A model generated the notes under the pieces. That model did not search any database. It was not told the origin of the DNA and saw only the letters and a list, made by a program, of their open reading frames with translations. This document shows positions 18,047-26,816 of a DNA stretch of 64,000 nt, one piece after another (position 1 is the first letter of the stretch; every line of letters starts with the position of its first letter). Made by a program: the position numbers and the translations under genes. The stretch comes from Megaera_A sp965233855 (GTDB lineage Bacteria > Pseudomonadota > Alphaproteobacteria > Rickettsiales > Rickettsiaceae). Location: positions 434,001 through 498,000 of the forward strand of contig OZ247586.1 in NCBI GenBank assembly GCA_965233855.1, in the 5' to 3' direction.

Positions 18047-18831
18047 TTGAATCTGAAATAGCGATTAGGCTTGGAAGTTTTATTAGTATATTAGTTTTTT
18101 TTGCGGTTGCAGAAGAATTATATCCTAGAAGAAAAAGAAAGATAGATAAGAAATTAAGATGGTATAGAAACTTCTCATTAGTGATAATAAATAGTTTGGT
18201 TTTGAGGTTTTGTCTACCAATGACTGCAGCATCGGTCTCTTTAATTTATAATGAGTATGCTATTTTAAATTATCTGGAGCTTCCAGTCTTTATATCAATA
18301 TTTTTATGCATAATATTATTAGATTTAATTATTTATCTTCAACATTGGATGGTTCATATGGTTCCATTATTTTGGAGATTTCATAAAATTCATCATATAG
18401 ATCAAGAGCTCGATACATCATCTGGTATAAGATTTCATCCTGTGGAAATAGTATTTTCAATGCTGATTAAATGTTTAGCTATATGGATAATTGGCATTCC
18501 ATTTGAAGCGGTAATTTTGTTTGAAATTCTATTAAATGCAACTTCAATATTCAATCATGCCAATCTTAATATTCCAATTAAGTTCGATCAAATTCTTAGA
18601 AAATTTATAGTTACTCCAGATATGCATAGAATTCATCATTCACAAATAAAAGATGAAACGAACAGTAACTTTGGCTTTAATTTATCATGTTGGGATAAGT
18701 TATTCGGGACTTATAAACAGTTGGCGCGAAAGAGTCAGATAGATATTGATATTGGCCTTGAAGAGTACCAAGATACTAACAGAACGGGCTTAGTTAAAAT
18801 TTTGCTAATCCCGTTTAGAAAAAATAACTAG
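18043..18831 (+). CDS. Fatty acid hydroxylase/sterol desaturase family membrane protein
   Basis: This integral membrane di-iron oxygenase-like protein (262 residues) has the histidine boxes of the family: HWMVH (HxxxH), HKIHH (HxxHH) and a late HRIHH (HxxHH), plus RFHPVE between them. Four or more hydrophobic segments precede or surround the boxes. Members hydroxylate or desaturate lipids, carotenoids or sterols; the substrate here is unknown. It is translationally coupled to uvrB by a 4-base overlap, and its end overlaps the convergent O-antigen-ligase-like gene by 4 bases. Confidence 0.88.
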   Translation: MIESEIAIRLGSFISILVFFAVAEELYPRRKRKIDKKLRWYRNFSLVIINSLVLRFCLPMTAASVSLIYNEYAILNYLELPVFISIFLCIILLDLIIYLQHWMVHMVPLFWRFHKIHHIDQELDTSSGIRFHPVEIVFSMLIKCLAIWIIGIPFEAVILFEILLNATSIFNHANLNIPIKFDQILRKFIVTPDMHRIHHSQIKDETNSNFGFNLSCWDKLFGTYKQLARKSQIDIDIGLEEYQDTNRTGLVKILLIPFRKNN

Positions 18832-20021
18832 TCTTGATTATTAACTAAAAAGCAGAATAAAGTTGCAATCCATAAATAGCTACATAGCCACCAGCTTTGC
18901 CACATATTAAATGAAATCATAGAAATAACAAAGAAAGTGCTAAAACACGCATAACCAGCTGACCTTAAATTCAAAATATTTGTTGTTGTTGCCTTCTTAA
19001 AGTATAAATTCCACCGTACTAAATATTTTGTGGCTAATAATAAATACAGAATAAAACCAACGATTCCTGTTTCTAGTAGAATTTGTATTAAGTTATTATG
19101 TGGGTGTAGTGGAAGTGGATTAAGTTCTAGATCTTCATATTGTATAAAATCTTGTTTAGTAGTTTTGATGTTTCTGGATGAGTTGAAGCCATAGCCATTA
19201 AAAGGTTTTTTTGCTACTTTATCTAATGCAAAATCCCAAATAAATAATCTATGTTTAGCTGAAATAGGTAGAGATTTTGCTTGATTGTCTGAAAGTTCTC
19301 TTGGTTCTATAGAGTTTGCGCCAAATATAAATAATATTGAACAAATAATTAGAATTGACGATAAAATTCTAGGGTTATGAAATGGCCAGAATTTTGTTAT
19401 TATAAAGATTATTCCTGCTACTAAAAATCCAATAAAGGCTGATAGGCTATCTGATAGATATAAAGTTAAAATAGTGGCTATATAAGCTAGGATAGCAAAT
19501 GTGTTTCGATTCTCTTTTATAAGCACGGCAATAACTAACCAAGAAAATAATGCTAAAAGTGAACAGCCTCGATCAAGATAATATAAATAAAATGTTGTAT
19601 CTGCTTTTTTTTGTACTAATTCTCGAAAGGTGCTGTTGATAAGTCCGTTTGTGAAGTATTCAAAGTAGAATAAAGCAATAGAAAAAGTAAGTGCTATGTA
19701 CAGCTTAGAGCTTGGTATTAGTCGCGTTGATTTAATAAATTCTCTATTAGAAATCAATATAAATACCACTAATGCTACACTAAATGTTTTTAGAAACGCA
19801 GATAAGCTACTAAGTAGATTTATCGACCAAAAGCAGCTTAAAAGCAGCCAGATAGTAAAGCATATTTCTATTTTAGAATGTTTTAGATTAATTTCTGCCT
19901 TGTTTTTAATTGTATATAAGCATGCTAGCAAAAAAATAGGGATTGTTACGCTCAGAGAAAGGCCGGCTACAAGTCCAAGAAGTGGAATAATTACTAAACA
20001 AGTTTGAATTATATTAGTCAT
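18828..20021 (-). CDS. O-antigen ligase / Wzy-like polymerase family protein
   Basis: This polytopic inner-membrane protein of 397 residues has about ten to twelve hydrophobic segments and one large periplasmic loop. In that loop, HPHNNLIQILLETGIVGFI is the usual Wzy_C/O-antigen ligase signature. Such proteins ligate or polymerise O-antigen or other lipid-linked glycans on the periplasmic face. Because many intracellular Rickettsiales still make O-antigen-like polysaccharide, the role is plausible, but the sequence does not distinguish WaaL from Wzy. It lies upstream of the DUF2155 gene on the same strand or reads away from it. Confidence 0.75.
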   Translation of the reverse strand: MTNIIQTCLVIIPLLGLVAGLSLSVTIPIFLLACLYTIKNKAEINLKHSKIEICFTIWLLLSCFWSINLLSSLSAFLKTFSVALVVFILISNREFIKSTRLIPSSKLYIALTFSIALFYFEYFTNGLINSTFRELVQKKADTTFYLYYLDRGCSLLALFSWLVIAVLIKENRNTFAILAYIATILTLYLSDSLSAFIGFLVAGIIFIITKFWPFHNPRILSSILIICSILFIFGANSIEPRELSDNQAKSLPISAKHRLFIWDFALDKVAKKPFNGYGFNSSRNIKTTKQDFIQYEDLELNPLPLHPHNNLIQILLETGIVGFILYLLLATKYLVRWNLYFKKATTTNILNLRSAGYACFSTFFVISMISFNMWQSWWLCSYLWIATLFCFLVNNQD

Positions 20022-20047
20022 AGAATCCTGAGTTTTTTAATGTGGGT

Positions 20048-20620
20048 TTATTTATCGTCTTTAGATATGCAATTTACTGCAATAACTTCATAGACAGGAT
20101 GTTCTAGCGTTGAGATGGAAGGGTTAGATGATACTATCCACCCATGAAATACTGACAAGTTGTCATCTTCAATTTTATTGTCAAAAATTGTAAGAAGCAT
20201 AAGGTTATTAGCATTAAATGGATCAGTGCTTTTTACACATTTATGTACTTCAATTGATAGATTGCCAAAAAACTTTACTTCTCCAAGAGAAAATCGTTGT
20301 TTAACAGATTTTGCCGTGATTTTGTTGAGTATAATGAGTTCGGCTTGATCCATTTTCATTAATGGTGAATCCTTACTAGCTTCTATCGCCTGTTTTGTAT
20401 CATTTAACTTGGATGATTGCGATTCTCTTGCGTGTTCATGGGTTAATTTATCAAGTAATGAATTTACGTCAACAGGGCATGGTGGCTTTTTACAATCAGA
20501 TTTTACTTTTACTCCAAGCGCTTTTTCTATATCTAATAAATCCATATTATTCGCTATTGTTAAAGTAGGTATGGATAGAGTTATAAGGCCTAATATGAAG
20601 ATTAGTGTAATATTTTTCAT
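20048..20620 (-). CDS. DUF2155 periplasmic protein
   Basis: This 190-residue protein has an N-terminal signal peptide (through about residue 23). The C-terminal half matches the alphaproteobacterial DUF2155 pattern, with FGNLSIEVHKCVKS, a phrase like VFHGWIVSSNPSISTLEHP, and a final YEVIAVNC. The two conserved cysteines (in HKC and the terminal VNC) could form a disulfide. The family is widely conserved in alphaproteobacteria, but its function is not established. The O-antigen-ligase-like gene lies 26 bases downstream on the same strand, so the two may be co-transcribed. Confidence 0.8.
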   Translation of the reverse strand: MKNITLIFILGLITLSIPTLTIANNMDLLDIEKALGVKVKSDCKKPPCPVDVNSLLDKLTHEHARESQSSKLNDTKQAIEASKDSPLMKMDQAELIILNKITAKSVKQRFSLGEVKFFGNLSIEVHKCVKSTDPFNANNLMLLTIFDNKIEDDNLSVFHGWIVSSNPSISTLEHPVYEVIAVNCISKDDK

Positions 20621-20769
20621 CGCTTAATATAGCTTTTTGGTTACAAATAAAATTATATAGTGGATTAAAAGGAACTAATAACTAGGAATTAAGATTTCTT
20701 ATCTGGCTCAGCATTCTATTGAGTTTCACTCTTCTCTTAATCTACTACAGATGATAAAGCTTAACAATA

Positions 20770-20808
20770 ACAAAAAACCGACGAGAGAACAAGCCTCTAT
20801 GCCGGTTT
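20770..20808 (-). terminator. Rho-independent terminator of the first porin gene
   Basis: Read on the minus strand, a 7-bp outer stem (AACCGGC with GTCGGTT, one G-T pair) encloses an inner AGAG/CTCT pairing, followed directly by a T run. It lies about 20 bases after the porin stop. Confidence 0.75.
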
Positions 20809-20829
20809 AATGAAATAATAATATAATTA

Positions 20830-22164
20830 TTATAGGCTCAGCTTAGCACCAATTAATGCCACTGTTCCACGAGTTTTCTTTTTAGATAGTTCGTTATTAA
20901 ATTCTGGTCTACCTTTTAGACTAAATCCTGAAATTTCAGCATAAGGTTTAAAACCAGGAGCTAGCAAGTAGTGAGTTCCAATTGAAACTGCATCTACAGT
21001 ATTCTTAAACTGGTCAGATTTGAAGTATGAAACAGAAGCTGCAAAAGGTCCTTGTTTATACGCTACAGTACCTGTGTAGTAATCTGTTTTACGGCCAGTT
21101 TTATGAAAATCAGGAGTCGTAAGACTTTTACCAAGTGAACCAAATGAACCAGCATATGAGAAATTACCAACATTCAGGACTGCTCCAATATTAAATGTTC
21201 TCAAATCGCTTAGTTTGGATTCTTTATTAGCAATAGTATCATCTTTTAAAGTAAATTGCTTTGCAGTACCAGCTGCTTTACCATATTCACCAGTTAGAGC
21301 AAGTTTAAAATCAACTCCATCTGCGAAATTTTGTTCTAGAGTAACACCAGCAGAAACAGCGTTCTTTACAGCTCTGTCAATTTCAAATCTATCAATTGCT
21401 AGATTGCCACCAGCTGCTGCTAAACTAACAGTACGCTTATCTACACCACTTGAGTTTGTGCTAGCATTGTCAGCGCCTGTATTGCTTGAATCGGGTGTGT
21501 ATGTTATACCAATTTGTGCTTTTGTAGTTTCGCCAAATTTAAATTTTGGAGTGTAATATGAAATACTTCTAGCTGGCTCAGAGCTATAAGACCTGCTGTC
21601 TAGTGAAGTAGTTAATTTACTATCCAAGAAAAATTCAGCAAAAGTTGCAAATGTTGGGTTTACTTTTGATGTTTGCATTAAGCTTGATGGAGAGAACTCT
21701 GCATATCTTGCCCAATCATCAAATGTTGCAGCTGCAATTGTGCTACCATCAATCATCATGTTTGATGCTGATGAAATTGGAGACCCAGCTTCAATTTTAC
21801 CAAATTCGCTTTCTACAAAAATATGTGACCCGTTGTAACTTGGAGACCCTTTTTTCTTTGCTGTTGGTACAAGAACTATCTTACCACCGTATGTGACATC
21901 GTTTGCTTTATTTGAAACTTCGGCAACCATTGCAGCGTCGTTATAAAATGCAAAAGACTTTCTGTTACTAGAAACATTTTTTTCAGATCCAGTAAGATTG
22001 CTTTGAGTTCTGTGACCAGCTTGAAAATGTGCAAAACCATTAAGTTTAACTTCAAGATCTGAGATAACTGGCATTTTTGCTGATGAAACGTCTGCAGCTA
22101 TAGAAGATGCGCTTATTGCAATTGTACTAGCAGTAACTAACAATATTTTTTTTAGATTTTTCAT
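20830..22164 (-). CDS. Outer-membrane porin
   Basis: The protein (444 residues) begins with a signal peptide ending near SSIAA-D and continues as alternating polar and apolar strands typical of a 16-stranded porin barrel. It ends with a short hydrophobic strand (LIGAKLSL). Gram-negative porin features are the KLNGFAHFQAGHR opening and a VESEFGKIEAGSP segment after the first strands. A paralog lies at 23.6-24.8 kb. It would provide passive diffusion of small solutes. Upstream are two inverted repeats that may regulate it, and a clear terminator follows. Confidence 0.88.
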   Translation of the reverse strand: MKNLKKILLVTASTIAISASSIAADVSSAKMPVISDLEVKLNGFAHFQAGHRTQSNLTGSEKNVSSNRKSFAFYNDAAMVAEVSNKANDVTYGGKIVLVPTAKKKGSPSYNGSHIFVESEFGKIEAGSPISSASNMMIDGSTIAAATFDDWARYAEFSPSSLMQTSKVNPTFATFAEFFLDSKLTTSLDSRSYSSEPARSISYYTPKFKFGETTKAQIGITYTPDSSNTGADNASTNSSGVDKRTVSLAAAGGNLAIDRFEIDRAVKNAVSAGVTLEQNFADGVDFKLALTGEYGKAAGTAKQFTLKDDTIANKESKLSDLRTFNIGAVLNVGNFSYAGSFGSLGKSLTTPDFHKTGRKTDYYTGTVAYKQGPFAASVSYFKSDQFKNTVDAVSIGTHYLLAPGFKPYAEISGFSLKGRPEFNNELSKKKTRGTVALIGAKLSL

Positions 22165-22215
22165 TTGTTTATCTACTTGTTTATAATAAGTTATTATTAT
22201 GTTATTTTTTAGCTT

Positions 22216-22237
22216 CTATAACATTATGCTGTTATAG
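22216..22237. repeat. Perfect 7-bp inverted repeat upstream of porin
   Basis: CTATAAC and GTTATAG flank an 8-base spacer, centred about 60 bases upstream of the porin start. The size and position suit a dimeric regulator's operator; function is inferred. Confidence 0.5.
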
Positions 22238-22243
22238 TTTTGA

Positions 22244-22289
22244 GTTTGCAAATATTTTTGTACAAAAAATACACAAATATTTTGCAAAC
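22244..22289. repeat. Long near-perfect inverted repeat upstream of porin
   Basis: GTTTGCAAATATTT on the left is mirrored by a right arm that ends AAATATTTTGCAAAC, with one extra base in the right arm. The whole structure spans 46 bp and has a TTGTACAA palindrome near the middle. It could be an operator pair or a transcript hairpin. Confidence 0.5.
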
Positions 22290-22566
22290 CAAAAACACTA
22301 AAATCTCTCGCTCGTAAAATAACATTCAGTTGGTTTTAAGTCAATCCGCTTGATGGAAATGGTTTAAATGTATTTTAGGTAAAAATAGCGGCGTGTCATT
22401 TATATCGCATTTTTGTTTTTTGGTAAAATTAATCAGTGCCAAAATTAACCATTTGAATATAAGCAAGTTGAATTTTTCATTTTTTAAACTAGACTGCTGA
22501 TCAGTAAAAGTAATTGTTGATTTTGTTTAGAGACTAATGTTATTTAAATTTACGCGGGATTCTTGT

Positions 22567-23133
22567 ATGTCGATCATGTCCGATAAGTGGATAAAAGATA
22601 AATCACTAGATGAAGAGATGATCTCTCCTTTTGTTGAAGAACAAGTGAAGCTTTACAATTCGGAGAGAATAATTTCATATGGTGTATCTTCGTATGGTTA
22701 TGATGCAAGAGTCGCAAATGAATTTCAAATTTTTACAAACATTAATACGACAATAGTTGACCCTAAGAACTTTGATAATAAGAGTTTGGTTCAAAAAAAT
22801 ACTGATGTGTGTATCATTCCACCTAATAGCTTCGCTCTTGCTAGAACAGTTGAATATTTTAAAATTCCAGAGGATGTTTTAGTTATATGTGTTGGTAAAT
22901 CTACATATGCAAGATGTGGAATTATTGTGAACGTTACGCCGCTAGAACCAGGTTGGGAAGGTCACGTTACTCTTGAATTTTCAAATACTACTCCGTTACC
23001 TGCTAAAATTTATGCGGGAGAGGGGGCATGTCAATTTTTGTTCTTTAAAGGGAATGAGAAATGTTCTACTTCTTATGCAGATAGAGCAGGAAAATACATG
23101 GGACAAACTGGTGTTACACTACCTAGAACTTAA
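22567..23133 (+). CDS. dcd: dCTP deaminase
   Basis: Dcd deaminates dCTP to dUTP, supplying the dTTP pathway. I place the start at ATG 22567, where the alphaproteobacterial opening MSIMSDKWI begins, rather than at the upstream ATG 22537. Conserved segments are SYGVSSYGYDARVANEF, the VGKSTYARCGIIVNVTPLEPGWEGHVTLEFSN region (with the catalytic Glu in PGWEGHVTLE) and the C-terminal GKYMGQTGVTLPR. At 188 residues the length is normal. secB follows 28 bases later. Confidence 0.96.
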   Translation: MSIMSDKWIKDKSLDEEMISPFVEEQVKLYNSERIISYGVSSYGYDARVANEFQIFTNINTTIVDPKNFDNKSLVQKNTDVCIIPPNSFALARTVEYFKIPEDVLVICVGKSTYARCGIIVNVTPLEPGWEGHVTLEFSNTTPLPAKIYAGEGACQFLFFKGNEKCSTSYADRAGKYMGQTGVTLPRT

Positions 23134-23161
23134 AGAATATATTTTAATTAGGATATAAATT

Positions 23162-23635
23162 ATGGAAAAACAATCGGAATCACCGAAAACTCCGCATATC
23201 GCGGTTAATGCTCAATATATCAAGGATTTCTCATTTGAGAATCCAGGGGCACCTGCAACATTGGCGAATTTAGCGGGCACTCCTCAGATAGATCTTGCTC
23301 TTGATCTAAATATTCAAAAAATGCCAGAAGATGACTATTTTGAAGTTGAAATTTCAATTAGCGCAAAGGCTGTTAGTGAGAAAAATACATTATTTATTGT
23401 AGATTTAAAATATGCAGGTGTGTTTAACCTTATTAATATTCCAGAAGATCAGATTCAAATGCTTTTAGCGGTTCATTGTCCATCTATTATTTTTCCGTAT
23501 GCAAGAAAGATAATAGCAGATGTAACGCAAGATGGTGGTTTTCAACCTCTAATGATTGATCCAGTTGATTTTGGTGTTCTTTATAGTAAAAAAATGATGG
23601 AGACAGAAGGGAATGATAAAACAAAACAAAATTAG
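23162..23635 (+). CDS. secB: Protein-export chaperone SecB
   Basis: SecB is a tetrameric cytoplasmic chaperone that keeps precursors unfolded and delivers them to SecA. The 157-residue length fits. The opening pattern AVNAQYIKDFSFENPGAP is diagnostic, as are the IPEDQIQMLLAVHCPSIIFPYARKIIADVTQDGGFQPLMIDPVDF features. It lies upstream of a porin gene whose start lies inside its last codons (23-base overlap). This is a sensible pairing, since porins are typical SecB clients. Confidence 0.97.
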   Translation: MEKQSESPKTPHIAVNAQYIKDFSFENPGAPATLANLAGTPQIDLALDLNIQKMPEDDYFEVEISISAKAVSEKNTLFIVDLKYAGVFNLINIPEDQIQMLLAVHCPSIIFPYARKIIADVTQDGGFQPLMIDPVDFGVLYSKKMMETEGNDKTKQN

Positions 23636-24830
23636 AAATATTTTAGCAGCAGGCGTAAGCACACTATGTTTTGGCATTTCAGGAGCAATTGCTGTTGAGA
23701 ATGTTGTAAAGGTTGGCGCCGTTGCGGAAGTTCAAGGAATATATTACAACAATAATGGAGATGTTACTCAAAGGAAATTATCAACTCATCAGAAGAATTT
23801 TGGATTTTATTCCTCCGGGAATTTTTTGGTTGATTACCAGCTTGTAGCAGATAGTGGTTTTAAATATGGTGCAAAAATTGTTATAGAACAAACAACTAGA
23901 AATAATAGAGGTGCTCCGCTAGCAATATATGTTGAATCAGACTTTGGTAAGTTAGAGCTTGGTTCAGATAAAAGCGCTGGAAAAAAAATGAAGATAACAG
24001 GTTATAAATCTTCATGTGCAACTGGTAATGGTTGGGATGCATATATTATTTCCTCGCCAAAAGCTGGAACTGATTCAACAATTCCTTATGTGACCAATTT
24101 TTGTAGTTTCCTGGATTCAAAGACAAGAACTAGTCGTTTAACTGATTATTCACGTAAAATAACATATTTTACTCCAAAATTTGGTAATGAAGATCATAAG
24201 TTCCAAGTCGGTGTTTCCTATATCCCTGATACTTCAAATGCAGGTCATTCAGATATAGATAAAAATAATTTACACACTCCAGTGGGTGTTTCAAACTTTA
24301 AATTTGCTATTAAAGACGGTGTTTCATATGGCGTTACTTATGAAGGAACTTATAATGAAGCATTATCCGCAAAACTTGCGGTAGTAGGAGAAAGAGGAAA
24401 GCCAATAGCTTTTGATAAAGCAACTTTAACAAAGCAAACTATTAAGTTTAAAGATTTAAATACATATGTTGTCGGCGGTGAAGTGACTTATAATCAAGTC
24501 AGTGTTTCTGGTTCATACATGAATTATAATAAAAGTTTGACTAATGATACGATAGATACCAAGGGAAGAAATACTAGTATTTATACAGCAGGAGCGAAGT
24601 ATAATTTCTTAGATGGAAAATACTCAGCAAGTTTAAACCATTTTCATAGTGAGCATAAAAAGAATAAGCTTGATGCAACAAGTTTAGGGTTTGATTATGT
24701 TATTACTAATGGAATTAAAGCATATGCTCAAGCAACTTATTATAAGGCAAAAGGTTTTAATACACAGCAAAATATAAGTGATAGAAGTAAAGGAACTATT
24801 GTTATTTTAGGTGGTAGGGTTAGCCTATAA
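23613..24830 (+). CDS. Outer-membrane porin, second copy
   Basis: This 405-residue porin-like protein has a signal peptide (through about residue 28) and barrel-type alternating strands, and ends with a strand like that of the first porin (VILGGRVSL). It shares segments with the first porin such as VESDFGKLELGS and the NFGFY/SFAFY strand, so the two are diverged paralogs arranged head to head around dcd-secB. The start overlaps the end of secB by 23 bases, suggesting coupling. Solute specificity cannot be read from the sequence. Confidence 0.85.
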   Translation: MIKQNKIRNILAAGVSTLCFGISGAIAVENVVKVGAVAEVQGIYYNNNGDVTQRKLSTHQKNFGFYSSGNFLVDYQLVADSGFKYGAKIVIEQTTRNNRGAPLAIYVESDFGKLELGSDKSAGKKMKITGYKSSCATGNGWDAYIISSPKAGTDSTIPYVTNFCSFLDSKTRTSRLTDYSRKITYFTPKFGNEDHKFQVGVSYIPDTSNAGHSDIDKNNLHTPVGVSNFKFAIKDGVSYGVTYEGTYNEALSAKLAVVGERGKPIAFDKATLTKQTIKFKDLNTYVVGGEVTYNQVSVSGSYMNYNKSLTNDTIDTKGRNTSIYTAGAKYNFLDGKYSASLNHFHSEHKKNKLDATSLGFDYVITNGIKAYAQATYYKAKGFNTQQNISDRSKGTIVILGGRVSL

Positions 24831-24951
24831 ACCCTAGTATCAATAGTTATTCTCTGATATATTAATAAAGATGTAAAAATATCTTGATTTTTAATGAATA
24901 TAATGAGATTATCGTAAAAAGTAAAAATCTGTTAAGGAGTATGGATAAAAA

Positions 24952-25689
24952 ATGAGAGTATTGTTAATAGAAGATGATTCTTCAACGGCGAGATCAATTG
25001 AACTAGCGCTAGCAGCTGAAGGTATCATTTGTGATACAGCGGAAGTTGGTGTAGATGGTATAGAGATAGGTAAAATATATGATTATGATATTATCCTTCT
25101 TGACTTAATGCTTCCAGATATTGATGGTTATGAAGTGTTGCTACGTTTACGTTCAGCAAAAGTTAAAACACCAATTTTGATTTTGTCTGGTTTATCTTCA
25201 GTGGATCAGAAGATTAAAGGTTTAGGTTTTGGAGCGGATGATTATTTAACTAAGCCGTTTAACAGAGGTGAATTAATTGCAAGAATTCAAGCGATTGTTC
25301 GTCGTTCGAAAGGTCATTCTGAATCTGTTGTAAGATTTGATAAAGTTGCCATTAATCTTGATACAAGAATTGTTGAAGTTGATGGTGCGCAAGTTCACCT
25401 TACGAATAAAGAATATGCAATCTTAGAGCTTCTAGCTATGCGTAAAGGAACTGTTCTTACAAAAGAAATGTTCTTAAATCATCTATATAGTAGTATGGAT
25501 GAGCCAGAGATTAAGATTATTGATGTATTTGTTTGTAAGCTTCGTAAAAAGCTTTCAAAAGCATCTGGTGGCACTAATTATATTGAAACCGTTTGGGGTC
25601 GTGGATATATGCTTAAAGACTATGAAGAAAATCATGGTGGTCTTTTGCAAGAAGAAAATGAAAATAAAGATTTAGAAACAGTAAAATAG
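24952..25689 (+). CDS. ctrA: Cell-cycle response regulator CtrA
   Basis: CtrA is the OmpR-type master regulator of the alphaproteobacterial cell cycle, and in several species of flagellar genes. The receiver domain (residues 1-120) has the acidic pocket EDD, the phospho-accepting Asp in LLDLMLPDIDGYE, and the conserved Lys in YLTKPFNRGELIARI. The C-terminal winged helix (roughly 130-230) contains the close-to-invariant VHLTNKEYAILELLAMRKGTVLTKEMFLNHLYSSMDEPEIKIIDVF-type recognition region. The start is preceded by AAGGAG. A strong terminator follows. Confidence 0.95.
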   Translation: MRVLLIEDDSSTARSIELALAAEGIICDTAEVGVDGIEIGKIYDYDIILLDLMLPDIDGYEVLLRLRSAKVKTPILILSGLSSVDQKIKGLGFGADDYLTKPFNRGELIARIQAIVRRSKGHSESVVRFDKVAINLDTRIVEVDGAQVHLTNKEYAILELLAMRKGTVLTKEMFLNHLYSSMDEPEIKIIDVFVCKLRKKLSKASGGTNYIETVWGRGYMLKDYEENHGGLLQEENENKDLETVK

Positions 25690-25716
25690 TCTTTTATTGC
25701 TTCGATATTAATTGTA

Positions 25717-25751
25717 GAAAGCTTGTCCTGTATATAGTAGGATGAGCTTTC
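25717..25751 (+). terminator. Terminator hairpin after ctrA
   Basis: A 13-bp stem begins GAAAGCTTGTCCT and pairs with AGGATGAGCTTTC (two G-T pairs), with a 9-base loop, then TTCATATTT. It sits 28 bases after the ctrA stop. Confidence 0.7.
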
Positions 25752-25794
25752 TTCATATTTATAGCCTTATTATAATGAATTAAGAGAGATTATT

Positions 25795-26799
25795 ATGCAA
25801 ACAGATATAACTATTATTGGTGCAGGGCCGATTGGAATATTTAGCGCTTTTCAAGCAGGAATGCTTGGTATGAAATCATACATTATTGATTCCTTGGATG
25901 TGGCTGGGGGGCAGTGCAGTGCGCTTTACCCAGAGAAACCAATATATGATATTCCTGCATATCCTGAAATAATGGCGCAAGAGCTTATAGATAATCTGGT
26001 GAAGCAAGCAAAAACATTCGATCCTCAATATTTATTATCTAGGCAAGTAACTGATTTAGAATATTCTAATGATCAGTTTGTATTGGGTACTTCTGCTGGA
26101 GATATTATAAAGTCTAAAGCTGTATTAATTGCTGCTGGTGCTGGGTGTTTTGGGCCAAATAGGCCTCCACTTAATAACATTGAATCCTATGAAGGGAAAT
26201 CAGTTTTTTATTTGGTTTCAAAAAGAAGCAAGTTTGCCGATCGAAAGATAGTTATTGCTGGAGGCGGTGATTCTGCAATAGATTGGGCTATTTCCCTTTC
26301 ATCAATTGCAGAAGTTACTGTAGTTCATAGAAGAGCAAAATTTAGAGCTGCTCCTGCTAGTATTCAGAAAATGCATGAGCTTGCAGATGCTGGGAAGATA
26401 AATTTGGTAACAAATTTTCAATTATCTGAATTAAAAGGTAAGGATGGAATTTTAGAGCAGGTTATTGTTTCAGACCTTGATGGCAATACAAAATCAATTG
26501 ACGCGGATATTTTATTGCCATTTTTTGGTTTGTCACAAAATTTAGGGCCGTTATTAGAATTTGGTTTAGATGTCAAAACGCATCATATAATAGCGAAGCA
26601 ACCGCATTATGAAACAAGCATTCCAGGGGTGTATGCAGTAGGTGATGTTGCAACATACGAAGGAAAACTTAAACTTATTCTTACTGGTTTTGCTGAAGTT
26701 TCATCTGCATTGCACCATGCTTATGCTAGAGTATTTGATGGGAAGGCGTTGCATTTTGAATATTCTACATCAAAATGTTCGTCAGCAAAAAAGGCATAA
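25795..26799 (+). CDS. Ferredoxin/flavodoxin-NADP reductase, thioredoxin-reductase-like
   Basis: This 334-residue flavoprotein has an FAD-binding IGAGPIGIF motif (residues 7-15) and an NADPH-binding IAGGGDSAIDWA motif. The CxxC redox pair of true thioredoxin reductase is absent. Together with the GGQCSALYPEKPIYDIPAYPE segment this places it in the FNR type 2 (YumC-like) group, which passes electrons between NADPH and ferredoxin. Such an enzyme would feed iron-sulfur and heme synthesis. The CDP-alcohol phosphatidyltransferase starts 17 bases downstream. Confidence 0.92.
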   Translation: MQTDITIIGAGPIGIFSAFQAGMLGMKSYIIDSLDVAGGQCSALYPEKPIYDIPAYPEIMAQELIDNLVKQAKTFDPQYLLSRQVTDLEYSNDQFVLGTSAGDIIKSKAVLIAAGAGCFGPNRPPLNNIESYEGKSVFYLVSKRSKFADRKIVIAGGGDSAIDWAISLSSIAEVTVVHRRAKFRAAPASIQKMHELADAGKINLVTNFQLSELKGKDGILEQVIVSDLDGNTKSIDADILLPFFGLSQNLGPLLEFGLDVKTHHIIAKQPHYETSIPGVYAVGDVATYEGKLKLILTGFAEVSSALHHAYARVFDGKALHFEYSTSKCSSAKKA

Positions 26800-26816
26800 T
26801 TTATATAAAATTATAT

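Larger units (their letters stand above)
22165..22566. other. 400-bp regulatory gap between porin (-) and dcd (+)
   Basis: This gap between the divergent porin and dcd genes contains no convincing gene. It holds two inverted repeats listed separately and is otherwise AT-rich. Promoters for both genes should lie here, but no single -35/-10 pair stands out. Confidence 0.6.

Noticed and set aside
22364..22378. TTAA-N7-TTAG resembling a CtrA box between the porin and dcd
   Set aside because: It has one mismatch to TTAA-N7-TTAA, and such matches are common by chance in AT-rich DNA; there is no supporting second site.
25795..26799. Thioredoxin reductase
   Set aside because: The fold matches, but the redox-active CxxC pair is absent; the ferredoxin-NADP reductase type fits better.
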